Positions 1-8,418 of a stretch of 64,000 nucleotides of DNA are shown here, one piece after another (the first letter of the stretch is position 1; the number at the start of each line of letters is the position of its first letter). The stretch is taken from contig JADCLS010000001.1 of NCBI GenBank assembly GCA_026702845.1, forward strand, positions 744,001-808,000, read 5' to 3'. Made by a program: the position numbers and the translations under genes. The notes under the pieces are model-generated. The model made no database searches and was not told where the DNA came from. It saw nothing but the letters and a program-made list of their open reading frames with translations. This DNA comes from Candidatus Heimdallarchaeota archaeon (lineage in GTDB: Archaea > Asgardarchaeota > Heimdallarchaeia > Heimdallarchaeales > Kariarchaeaceae).

Positions 1-141
1 AGTACAACAAATGAGTTCCAAAGAGGATTTGGTTTAGGATTTTCATTTGTCTATCCCTCAATTCAAGAAGGAATAATTGAATTCTACTTCAAATTATCAA
101 ATTATTACATTTATAATCAAGCCCTAAAAGGTATTGTCTAG
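1..141 (+). CDS. C-terminal tail of an unidentified ORF (5' end outside window)
   Basis: Frame 1 is open from the first base to a TAG at 139-141, giving about 46 residues without a start codon. The residues are mixed hydrophobic and aromatic with no recognisable motif. It may be the end of a real gene entering from the left, or chance. Nothing in it identifies a family. Confidence 0.35.
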   Translation, partial: STTNEFQRGFGLGFSFVYPSIQEGIIEFYFKLSNYYIYNQALKGIV

Positions 142-340
142 GTATAGAAAATCAAACATTGATCAACGATTATTCGGTAACTGATAATGATTTCAGACCT
201 TTATCATCCGATATAGCTCAAATTTATGTAAGTAAAGCTTCTGCCCAACTACCTAAAAATATCAATTATTAACGAAAATTCTGAACCACAACTAAATCAA
301 CTTAGAATTCTTAAAATAAATTCACATCATCATTCACTTT

Positions 341-1189
341 ATGAATCAAATAGATGCGTATGTTTTGGCTGGAGAGGGTGAGACTATGACTCATTATTCA
401 CCTCTATTAGAGGCAGCTGGAGTGACCAATAAAGCTTTTATTTCTCTAGGTGGCAGACCGATGGTTTATTTTGCTTTTGATGCACTAAATGATGCTGAAA
501 CTATCAAATCTATAACTATTGTGGGATTAACCCCAGATCAAGTCGATTTTGAGTTCAAGAAACCTGTAGAGTATATTGAGGGCGGAAAAACGTCATTTGA
601 ATCAATTATGGCAGCAATCAATCACTTTGCTAGGGAGGGGGATCTAAATAAATGGGTTTTAAGCATGTCTTGTGATACACCTTTGGTAACTGCTGAAATG
701 ATCGATAGATACCTTTTTGCAATAGATTTCTCAAAAGATAAAGACTACTATTACCCAATGGTCTGGAAAGATCGGTTGGATATATTATATCCCCATGTAT
801 CGAAAATGGCATTTAATTTCACTGATGGTAAGTTCTATGGAGGTGATATTCATTTATTTAAAATAGGAATGATCATCCGGAATCAAGATACTCTTCAGAA
901 TATCTTGATGAATCGTAAAAATTTCTTCAAAGTGGCTAGAATCATCTCTTTAAGATATATAGTTCTCTTTTTGCTCAATCGATTGAATATAAATCTAGCT
1001 GAGAATTGGTTCCTCAAACGCTTTGGAATAAAAATGGCGGTAGCAATGTTTGATTTTCCCGAATCCTGTGCAGATCTAGATTATGAAAAGGATCTAGCAG
1101 AATTCCAGCGATTGTGCTCGCAACCCTTGAGGAAATTGGATGCAGATGAGAAAGTGACATTCAAAAGCCAATATTGGGATAATAATTAA
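341..1189 (+). CDS. MobA-like nucleotidyltransferase family protein
   Basis: This 282-residue protein starts at ATG 341. It has the GT-A nucleotidyltransferase layout: an N-terminal VLAGEGE stretch (residues 8-14) in place of the usual LAGG loop, and a KAFISLGGRPMV segment (31-42). The metal-site strand ends in CDTPL (111-115), and FYGGD (165-169) follows. This order matches the MobA-like NTP transferases of about 250-280 residues, which transfer a nucleotide to a phosphorylated sugar, alcohol or cofactor. The first glycine-rich loop is unusual (AGEGE), so the substrate cannot be guessed. It converges on the hydrolase gene, with a 4-nt overlap of the two 3' ends. Confidence 0.75.
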   Translation: MNQIDAYVLAGEGETMTHYSPLLEAAGVTNKAFISLGGRPMVYFAFDALNDAETIKSITIVGLTPDQVDFEFKKPVEYIEGGKTSFESIMAAINHFAREGDLNKWVLSMSCDTPLVTAEMIDRYLFAIDFSKDKDYYYPMVWKDRLDILYPHVSKMAFNFTDGKFYGGDIHLFKIGMIIRNQDTLQNILMNRKNFFKVARIISLRYIVLFLLNRLNINLAENWFLKRFGIKMAVAMFDFPESCADLDYEKDLAEFQRLCSQPLRKLDADEKVTFKSQYWDNN

Positions 1190-1962
1190 TGTTGTAATTC
1201 TTTTAGAATAGACTGAGCTACTTTATCACTACCTGGTCCGACCAATAGGTTGTGCCCTAAATCATCAAATTCTCTGAATTCAGCATTTAATTTTCTTGCT
1301 GTTTTTTTAAGTTCATCATCATCAAAAAAGGCATCATCATCTGCAGCATAGATAAATATTCTAGAATCAAAATTCAATTTCTTTATTTTCTTTATTCTTG
1401 GAAGATTGAAGACCATGGTATCCATGTACGCACGAAAAGACTCATTATTGACATGAATGAATTGAGAATCCACATCTGTTCCCTTTGTTAGGAACATCCG
1501 GGCATATCGCTTCTTGTCATTTATCATTTCTATCATGTCAAAAGTGAAAATCATTTTCAGAAATGTTAATGGATATCGGGATGCAAATCTAATGGTTGCC
1601 AGGAATGTTCCAGTATGAGGTACAGGTGTCAGAAGAAAGGCATAATCTACTTTATTCTTCTCCATATACTTTTGAATGAGAAACCCACCCATGGAGTGAC
1701 CTATGAGTATCACATCTCCCTCAATTTGTTGGATTGCTGTATTGACATCCATTAGGTATCTCTTAATACTTTGCCTTCTCATTTGCTTAGGTTGTCTTTC
1801 TTCTCCGTGTTTGGTAAGATTAAAAGAATAACAGGTAAAGCCAGCTTCAGTGAAGAATGGGATAAATTCATCCCAACATCTTTGATTATGCCACATTCCA
1901 TGAATGAATAGAATTTTCCTATTATCTTTTACTACTTCGGGTAAATATTCTGTGAGTTTCAT
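1186..1962 (-). CDS. Alpha/beta-fold hydrolase
   Basis: A 258-residue protein with ATG start. It shows the oxyanion-hole motif FIHGMWH (19-25) and the nucleophile elbow GHSMGG with Ser90. Acid candidates lie in the YAADDDAFF stretch, and a late catalytic-type His sits in LGHNLLVG. These are hallmarks of soluble serine hydrolases (esterase or lipase type). There is no signal peptide, so it is probably cytoplasmic. Substrate is unknown. Confidence in the fold is high, in any specific activity low. Confidence 0.88.
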   Translation of the reverse strand: MKLTEYLPEVVKDNRKILFIHGMWHNQRCWDEFIPFFTEAGFTCYSFNLTKHGEERQPKQMRRQSIKRYLMDVNTAIQQIEGDVILIGHSMGGFLIQKYMEKNKVDYAFLLTPVPHTGTFLATIRFASRYPLTFLKMIFTFDMIEMINDKKRYARMFLTKGTDVDSQFIHVNNESFRAYMDTMVFNLPRIKKIKKLNFDSRIFIYAADDDAFFDDDELKKTARKLNAEFREFDDLGHNLLVGPGSDKVAQSILKELQH

Positions 1963-2034
1963 GAATCACTTAATACATATTGAATTAAAGAATATTGGGG
2001 CTGGTCTTCAAATAATTTGAATTTTATTAATCAG

Positions 2035-4032
2035 TTATGAGAATACTTTGTGAATACAAGAATCAAATGATTGAAGTTGTTCATGGGAAAGGATAGGCAT
2101 ACCCTTTGATATCTTATTCCAAAGTTTATTATTCTCTTGAACATGTGATATAAAACTATCAATTTTCTGTTGTGCTGCATAACTCTGCCCTTTGAAAGCA
2201 TAGCAGAATGATATGTTCTTCACAGGTTTGACTAAAACGGTATAATCTTTGTATTTTATTCTGTCGATAGAACCTGCTTCTTTAAAGAGGTTTTCCATGA
2301 ATGTATTAATTGCGTAGAGGAAACCCGCAATAAGTTGATCCTGACCCTGTATTTCTCCGAATGTCTTAGCATACAGGCTAGTTCCTCCTTGTGATAATAC
2401 AAGTAGAAGGATTGGAGTTTCAGCCTCAATAGCAACCTCTTCGGCCTGTTTCACTAACATTCTCTCCATGAGATCATTAATTTTTGCTTGCTTTAACCTT
2501 TCCTTGATTGATGTTTTCTTTTCTTTGAATTCATTCCAAGTTGCTATCTCATTAAGCAATACATCATGATCATCAGAAATCTTCATGGCTAGTCGATTTA
2601 ATCCCTTCTCCTCACATAGAAATTGTGCCTGAACAAGCAACCTTTGCGCATGTAATATATTTAGCTCAATCAGTTCCAATTTAGATTGCAATAGATAACA
2701 CTCAGCAAGCATAGAAAAAGAGTTTTTACTCTTGGCCCTCTCAAGCAATTTATCAACTAGAGATTTCACTTCCACTAGGATTTCTTCCTCCCCATAAATA
2801 GATAACTCATCAATTAATAATTCTGCAAGATTAAGCATAGCATCTTCCTTGATCTCATGATCTACTTCCCTTTCTTCAATGATTTCTTCAAGTATTTCCT
2901 GTGCTTTACTTTTATTCTTTCTTCTCTTACTTCGCTTTAGAACCATTGCCTTGAGTAATAAATACTGAGAATGTATTCGTGGGCTTTTCTCTTGTGCATC
3001 TACAATTTCCAATTTTTCAAGATAGTATTTGGCTGCATTTATTTGGTTCATATTAAGATAAATACTTGCTAGGATGAAGTAATCCTCAGCGATATAGATT
3101 TTCACACCTATTTCTTGATCAAGCTGAAATCCACGCTCAACATATTCAATAGCTTTCTCATACTCTCCCTTCATCTGGTAGATAACACCAATATTACTTA
3201 AACTAGTAGCTACACCTTGAATATTTCCAATTTCTTCCTTTATTTGCATGCTTTTCTCGTAGTACTCCAAAGCTAGGTTGATCTCCCCTTTATCTGCATA
3301 GAGTACACCCAAATTATTAAGTGAATCAGCAATATCGCCCTTTAGGTTTAACTCTTCGTAGATTAATAGACTTTTTTGATAATACTCTAGAGAAGTGGTA
3401 ATGTTCCCAAGATCTGAGTAGATCACTCCTAGGTTATTGTATGAGATGCCAATATCATATTTATCTCCAAGTCTTTCACGGATCTCAGAACTCTTAAGAT
3501 AATAATCAAGTGCGATATCCAAATTTCCAATGTAATAATGTGTCGTTCCCATGTTATTCAAGGCAGTTGAAATGAGTTTATCGTCTTTTAGGGATTGCGC
3601 GAGCTGAAAACAATGTTGATGACATTGAATCGCCATCTTATACTCAGCTAGCTGAGTTAGCATTTTACCTTCCCATTCATTGATAATGAAGTCAAATTTC
3701 TGATATGCCTTTTCATCAAGGTCTTCTCTTGATAACTGCTGATGTGCAAGTGAAATTTGAGTTTTACAGCTTTCAAAATCACTTAGGTTGAAGTATGCAT
3801 TGATTTTTGAACATATTAGTTCTATTTGGAGTTCTGGAAATTGTGACAATTTGGCTTTAATTTCAATAATATCATCAAATCGTTCTTGCTTTGCAAGTAT
3901 TTCTGATTTCAGACACACAAGTTCTGCTTTCTCTCGTTCCGATAAGTCATCTGTAAAGAAACTTTCCCAGGCTTGGAGAGCTTCAGCTAAATTCCCTTCA
4001 TTAAGCAGTGCTCTCACCTGTGAAATTGACAC
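2035..4032 (-). CDS. TPR-repeat protein with C-terminal longin/roadblock-like domain
   Basis: 665 residues starting at GTG 4032. Residues about 115-340 hold successive 40-residue TPR units of the Rapsyn/LGN type (for example SYNNLGVIYSDLGN and DSLNNLGVLYADKGE). A helical, charged region follows to about 530. The last 110 residues change character to an alpha/beta module: strand ILLLVLSQGG, a short turn with SLYAKTF, a helix GFLYAINTFMENLF, two strands, and a final helix. That pattern resembles small longin/roadblock sensor folds and resembles the tail of the 7-TM protein at 21588. Probable role is a cytoplasmic scaffold or sensor. The domain call is inference from pattern, not from a search. 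Confidence 0.85.
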   Translation of the reverse strand: MSISQVRALLNEGNLAEALQAWESFFTDDLSEREKAELVCLKSEILAKQERFDDIIEIKAKLSQFPELQIELICSKINAYFNLSDFESCKTQISLAHQQLSREDLDEKAYQKFDFIINEWEGKMLTQLAEYKMAIQCHQHCFQLAQSLKDDKLISTALNNMGTTHYYIGNLDIALDYYLKSSEIRERLGDKYDIGISYNNLGVIYSDLGNITTSLEYYQKSLLIYEELNLKGDIADSLNNLGVLYADKGEINLALEYYEKSMQIKEEIGNIQGVATSLSNIGVIYQMKGEYEKAIEYVERGFQLDQEIGVKIYIAEDYFILASIYLNMNQINAAKYYLEKLEIVDAQEKSPRIHSQYLLLKAMVLKRSKRRKNKSKAQEILEEIIEEREVDHEIKEDAMLNLAELLIDELSIYGEEEILVEVKSLVDKLLERAKSKNSFSMLAECYLLQSKLELIELNILHAQRLLVQAQFLCEEKGLNRLAMKISDDHDVLLNEIATWNEFKEKKTSIKERLKQAKINDLMERMLVKQAEEVAIEAETPILLLVLSQGGTSLYAKTFGEIQGQDQLIAGFLYAINTFMENLFKEAGSIDRIKYKDYTVLVKPVKNISFCYAFKGQSYAAQQKIDSFISHVQENNKLWNKISKGMPILSHEQLQSFDSCIHKVFS

Positions 4033-4108
4033 GTACTATCTTCATGTGGTCTAGGATGATAATACTTTTTCTCTGATATTATTCAAATGCAAGGATTTAT
4101 CATATGAT

Positions 4109-4717
4109 TTAATCATCAACGATAGTACGGCTTAGCTTGTGATTTACACCTATCACCCCTGAGGATATAATGAGCATCAAACTCAATAATCCAAGTACCC
4201 AAAATATCCATTTTACTAATCCAAGTTGAATTATATCAAAAAAACCATACACAAAATCACCAGTTAGAAAACCAAGTATCATGACAAATCCAACGTATAG
4301 CAATGGATAGCTAATTGAATAATAGATAATATTCTTCATTTCAATTAATTTACGTTCAAATAAAACAAAATTTACCCAGAAGAGAATTGGGATGAGATAG
4401 TGGAAAACAAGTGATGTGTAGATCTCTAGTCGTTCTGGAGTATGAATTGGAGCAATTACTACTGAGTAGACCAGGAATGTTAAGCTGATGTAGCTGGTGA
4501 GTGCACCATGAATCTTTCCTGTTAGTTTCTCAAATCGTTTTTCGTCCCATATAAAATATAATGAAATCCACAAGGTGACGAATAGGTTGGATTGTACTGT
4601 AAAAAACTGATAGGCCTTGAGACAATTATTTACATAAACACAGCTTGTATACTGTCGAATGATCAACGCTGACCAACCAAGGACTGCTATTACTCCTCGT
4701 AGGATCTTAACATCCAT
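4109..4717 (-). CDS. Pr6Pr-like multi-TM membrane protein
   Basis: A membrane protein of about 202 residues with five or six TM helices. It contains FFTVQSNLFVTLW and a later HYLIPILFWVNF, the spaced Q-S-N and His-Pro features of the Pr6Pr / FAR-17a-AIG1-like family. Eukaryotic AIG1/ADTRP members of that superfamily hydrolyse FAHFA lipids through Thr and His; whether that holds here is not known. An upstream TTG (4726) is possible, but ATG 4717 is the natural start. It stands alone, divergent from the RING-like gene. Confidence 0.72.
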   Translation of the reverse strand: MDVKILRGVIAVLGWSALIIRQYTSCVYVNNCLKAYQFFTVQSNLFVTLWISLYFIWDEKRFEKLTGKIHGALTSYISLTFLVYSVVIAPIHTPERLEIYTSLVFHYLIPILFWVNFVLFERKLIEMKNIIYYSISYPLLYVGFVMILGFLTGDFVYGFFDIIQLGLVKWIFWVLGLLSLMLIISSGVIGVNHKLSRTIVDD

Positions 4718-4830
4718 ACTCCTCAATTTTATTTGATATATTTAGTAGTAATGCAGCTGGGTAACATTAATACACAATTTCACTATTATTTCATGAAAAT
4801 CAGTTAACTATTATAAGGTTAGTTAGACTC

Positions 4831-7050
4831 ATGAAAATGTTGGGATTCTGTAATCATTGTAATATAAATATTCGAGATGAATTCTCATACTGTAGTGCAT
4901 GTTTTGAATCTGAGATCCTAAACGATGTAAACGAGGCAAAAAAGGTCATTATCCAACAACCAATATCTCAAAACTTGATAATTAAGTTCATGTTTAGACA
5001 TAAGCAGTACCTTGATTGTAGAGATGAATTAAGTCAACTTTTACAATTTCCTCCAAATTATTTATCAAGACGGGATTACCAGCGCATATTTTATAGGAAA
5101 GTACTTCGATTTCTTGTAGTGATAGGTATATTGGTGGTTTTAGCTTATCCTGAATCAAAATCTACTGTTATTGCGATTAGTATCATGATTTTAATTACTG
5201 TATTTATTGTCTCACTGGAAGATAATCGGAGAATTTATTCAAAGATAGGTACTGAAAGCATTATCTTCAATACAATATTAGGTAATAAAGATTTCTCAGA
5301 GACAATCATTCATCATTTCAAATCAAAAGGAAGAAATATCAACTTCTATCGTCATAACTACAGGTACATACCGTTTTTCATGTACATTATATATACTACA
5401 ATTATTGTCTCACCAATCTTAATTGAAATTACATTATTTCTCCTCGCTATACCGATGGTTCTTATTTTATTGCTGGAATTGGATTTTCATCGAGTTTTTA
5501 GGAGAAATAATGATCTTATAATCAATACTGCTTATGCTCAAATCCAACTATCTCCCTATACCCAAGGACATATTCATGCTAAAACGAAAAGGAATGAACT
5601 TTCTCTAAACTTCTTTGCATTATTCAATACTTCTTTTCTTGATTACAATCTCTATATATTGGATTCAATTCGTTTTGTAAAAAATAGGGTTGCTCCTTTT
5701 AAATTCATCCTCCTTGTCATCATCCTCCCTATATTCAATGCATTGATTTTGGATAAATATTTACCGCAATTTTCAATTCTTATTTTTGTTCTTGCATATT
5801 CGATTCATTTCATTGGAATGCTATTATCGGGGATTATACTCGTACTTTTAACCAAATGGCTAGTTAAAAAAGAAGTGAAAACTCGATTGACGACAGTTAT
5901 TGATGAGATCCAAGGAGATGAATTCTTGCAGCAATGGAATTCAATAATATCTGGATTACCTGACCTACCTCTTGAGGGTAGATTAACTGATTTTCTAAAT
6001 AATGAGCAATCAATATTCCATCTGAAAAAACAACTGTTACTTGTATTTATGCAATCTAATGAAGAAATGGAAAAAGGGGTGCACTCGCGGTTAAGTAAGC
6101 AAAAACAAAGGTTGGAAGTGGAGAAAATGGATGTATCATGTGTTGAGATCGATTCGAAAATTATTCATCAACTTGATTTTATGGCCAATCAGTATGAGCG
6201 GTACAAATTGACAAGAAATAAATCATTAGCTACAAATGATTACTTACCCAATCTACTTAGTGAATTTGATAGCAGATCAGAACCTGGCAATGACCCAGTA
6301 ATTAAACAAACATTTAGTAGACCTGGTTTGGCTTCTCTATCTGTTGAGGAGAGAGAGAAGCTTGATGCCTATTGTTCAAGTTTATGGAATATTGTACCTG
6401 AAGAGACAGATCCCCGTGCAGCAAATGAGTATAATGTTCATGCAAATAAGCAAATACGGTATGGGAATTACCTATCTGCATTTGAAAGCTATGATAAGGC
6501 CCTTCAATATAATCCTCGCAATGTAACTGTATTGTTGAATAAGGCAAATTTACTTATTGATTTTGAATATTATCTACGAGCCTTTGAGTTACTAGAACAA
6601 GGCCTCACGCTTGATCCTAACAATTCTCTCATAGCCAGAAGGCGATCATGGTTACTGGGTGTGTGCAAAACTAAAGAGGTAAGCCTATTATCTCCATTTC
6701 TTGTTGATTTGCTAATTAAGAAACATTATAAAATAAGTCTCAAGGATATTGCCACTCGTCTCCTATCAACAGATAAGGATGTTAGAAACTTGATTAATAC
6801 CATTGATTTAGAGGATCACATCCAAGTCGGAGATACTCATATCATTAATTCATTTAAAAGAGATAAGGAAAAATATTCAGGCGAGGAGTGTGTTATATGT
6901 AGATCAGGGATGTATACTGAGGATAATCCCAAGATAATCTGTTTGTACTGTGAAAATCAATATCATTATAATGAATTGAGGGAATGGCTTCGAACTAATC
7001 AAACTTGTCCCATCTGCAAGGAATCTATAAATCTGGAAGACTATAAATGA
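4831..7050 (+). CDS. Zinc ribbon-TM-TPR-winged helix-RING-like protein
   Basis: 739 residues from ATG 4831. In order: an N-terminal zinc ribbon (C7, C10, C21, C24); two TM helices near 90-130; further TM pairs near 178-218 and 285-335; and a charged cytoplasmic region. Then comes a TPR pair near 525-600 (ANKQIRYGNYLSAFESYDKA), a winged-helix-like segment near 620-675, and a C-terminal zinc module. The zinc module has C687, C690, C704, C707, H712, C726 and C729. This spacing is RING-like, but the position expected to be the sixth ligand is E715. The membrane topology places the TPR and RING parts on one side, presumably the cytoplasm. It may be a membrane-anchored E3-type adaptor; that is inference. 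Confidence 0.85.
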   Translation: MKMLGFCNHCNINIRDEFSYCSACFESEILNDVNEAKKVIIQQPISQNLIIKFMFRHKQYLDCRDELSQLLQFPPNYLSRRDYQRIFYRKVLRFLVVIGILVVLAYPESKSTVIAISIMILITVFIVSLEDNRRIYSKIGTESIIFNTILGNKDFSETIIHHFKSKGRNINFYRHNYRYIPFFMYIIYTTIIVSPILIEITLFLLAIPMVLILLLELDFHRVFRRNNDLIINTAYAQIQLSPYTQGHIHAKTKRNELSLNFFALFNTSFLDYNLYILDSIRFVKNRVAPFKFILLVIILPIFNALILDKYLPQFSILIFVLAYSIHFIGMLLSGIILVLLTKWLVKKEVKTRLTTVIDEIQGDEFLQQWNSIISGLPDLPLEGRLTDFLNNEQSIFHLKKQLLLVFMQSNEEMEKGVHSRLSKQKQRLEVEKMDVSCVEIDSKIIHQLDFMANQYERYKLTRNKSLATNDYLPNLLSEFDSRSEPGNDPVIKQTFSRPGLASLSVEEREKLDAYCSSLWNIVPEETDPRAANEYNVHANKQIRYGNYLSAFESYDKALQYNPRNVTVLLNKANLLIDFEYYLRAFELLEQGLTLDPNNSLIARRRSWLLGVCKTKEVSLLSPFLVDLLIKKHYKISLKDIATRLLSTDKDVRNLINTIDLEDHIQVGDTHIINSFKRDKEKYSGEECVICRSGMYTEDNPKIICLYCENQYHYNELREWLRTNQTCPICKESINLEDYK

Positions 7051-7134
7051 TTGTATGAAAATATAAAATAATTCAGTGAATAAAGGATTGTTGTTAAGGA
7101 AAAAATGCATATGAAATTGGTAACTAAAATCTTA

Positions 7135-7242
7135 TTATCTTTTATACCTATTTCTTTTCTCATCTGCATCTTTTTTATCCTTTTTATCCTTCTTCTCTTT
7201 CTGCGTCAGAGCTTCTGATTTCTTTGGCGTATCATATGACAA
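7135..7242 (-). CDS. Small Lys-rich hydrophilic protein (35 aa)
   Basis: A 35-residue ORF with TTG start at 7242 and TAA at 7135-7137. A strong Shine-Dalgarno GAGGTGG lies at 7248-7254, five bases before the start. The protein begins SYDTPKKSEALTQKEKKD and is almost half Lys, Asp and Glu, with no hydrophobic segment. Such small basic proteins may bind nucleic acid or ribosomes, but nothing here proves it. The SD and clean reading frame are the support. Confidence 0.55.
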   Translation of the reverse strand: MSYDTPKKSEALTQKEKKDKKDKKDADEKRNRYKR

Positions 7243-7247
7243 ATTTT

Positions 7248-7254
7248 CCACCTC
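7248..7254 (-). promoter_or_regulatory. Shine-Dalgarno GAGGTGG for a TTG start
   Basis: The minus strand reads GAGGTGG, then five bases, then TTG at 7242. It is the main reason to believe the 35-residue ORF. Confidence 0.6.
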
Positions 7255-7545
7255 AAATATATATACTCAGGAAATTATTAAATACATCTTACAAATTAAA
7301 AGTTTTTAGTTAATTAATTATTCATTAAATTTACAAAAATTTTGATTCATCTATAAGACATAATCTTTATTAAAATAATATCTTTTTAGAAGTAATTTGT
7401 CAAAAAGTAAATTATAATGTTATTTACTTGTTCTCTCAGCAGTAAAGGATTGAAGTATCGAATTGTCTATGTATTTAGTTTTATGATCCCCGGTTTATTA
7501 TCTATTGGATATTAATTAGATCTGGATTTTCAATATTCACATACT
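7255..7545. other. AT-rich intergenic region
   Basis: Between the small Lys-rich ORF and the end of the oxidoreductase beta gene. It is very AT-rich with several TATA-like stretches (for example near 7258-7264) that could drive the small ORF. I see no other gene or clear hairpin. Confidence 0.5.
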
Positions 7546-8418
7546 CTATCTGAACTCATTGAAAATGCTATTTTGGTCGATACCTTGTGATACAAGACTT
7601 AAAGGTTCATTAACCACAATTTTATGAGCCGCAGTAACATCAGTCTCTCTAAGAGTAGGACGCTGTTGCTTGTAGAACGTACCAATTGGAATTCGATCAT
7701 CCCACTCCAAACCTTTTGTAAATGCAGATGTAATGCTATTTTTATCATGACCCTCATCCTCAAGTCTGTAGACACGCTCCTTGAACCAATCATAGGTGTT
7801 CAGTTTATTAAAGGTTACACAGGGGCTGAGTACATCCACAAGACTGAATCCCTTGTGAGAAAGAGCCTCTTCAACAATATTCTGCAAATGTTGTCCGTCA
7901 CCTGAAAATCCTCTTGCAACAAATGATGCACCGGCACCCAAAGCTAAGGTAATTGGATTAATTGGTGTCTCCCCAACTCCTTCAGGAGTGGTTAGAGTGA
8001 CATGCCCTACTTGTGATGAGGGTGAACTCTGTCCAAGAGTAAGTCCATATATCTGGTTGTTCATGACTAAATAGGTGATATCAAGATTTCTCCTGGCAGC
8101 ATGAACAAAATGTCCAACTCCAATTCCATATCCATCACCATCTCCACCAACAACAATAACTTTCAGATCAGGATTAACCATATGAATGGCTGATGCTGTT
8201 GGGAGAGCACGTCCGTGTAGCACATGCATCCCATATGCCGTAGTCCAGTGTGGGAATGAGCTTGAACAACCTATTCCACTAACAATTACTGTTTCATTGG
8301 GTTCATAACCCAATTTTGATAGTGCTTTAGTTGTAGCGGATAATAGACCATAATCTCCGCATCCTGGGCACCAGTTAGGTTTGATATCAGCTACGAATTT
8401 CTTCTTGTCGTACAGCAT
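7546..8418 (-). CDS. 2-oxoacid:ferredoxin oxidoreductase, beta subunit
   Basis: The thiamine-diphosphate subunit of a 2-oxoacid:ferredoxin oxidoreductase, which decarboxylates 2-oxoacids (pyruvate or 2-oxoglutarate) to acyl-CoA and reduces ferredoxin. Visible are NWCPGCGDYG near the N-terminus, SGIGCSS, HGRALPTASAI, and the TPP/Mg motif VGGDGDGYGIG followed by MNNQIYGLT. ATG 8418 is chosen because GGAGAGG lies six bases upstream; the in-frame TTG at 8439 lacks this. It overlaps the end of the alpha gene by 32 nt, so translation is coupled. Length about 290 residues is normal for the two-subunit archaeal type. Confidence 0.93.
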   Translation of the reverse strand: MLYDKKKFVADIKPNWCPGCGDYGLLSATTKALSKLGYEPNETVIVSGIGCSSSFPHWTTAYGMHVLHGRALPTASAIHMVNPDLKVIVVGGDGDGYGIGVGHFVHAARRNLDITYLVMNNQIYGLTLGQSSPSSQVGHVTLTTPEGVGETPINPITLALGAGASFVARGFSGDGQHLQNIVEEALSHKGFSLVDVLSPCVTFNKLNTYDWFKERVYRLEDEGHDKNSITSAFTKGLEWDDRIPIGTFYKQQRPTLRETDVTAAHKIVVNEPLSLVSQGIDQNSIFNEFR

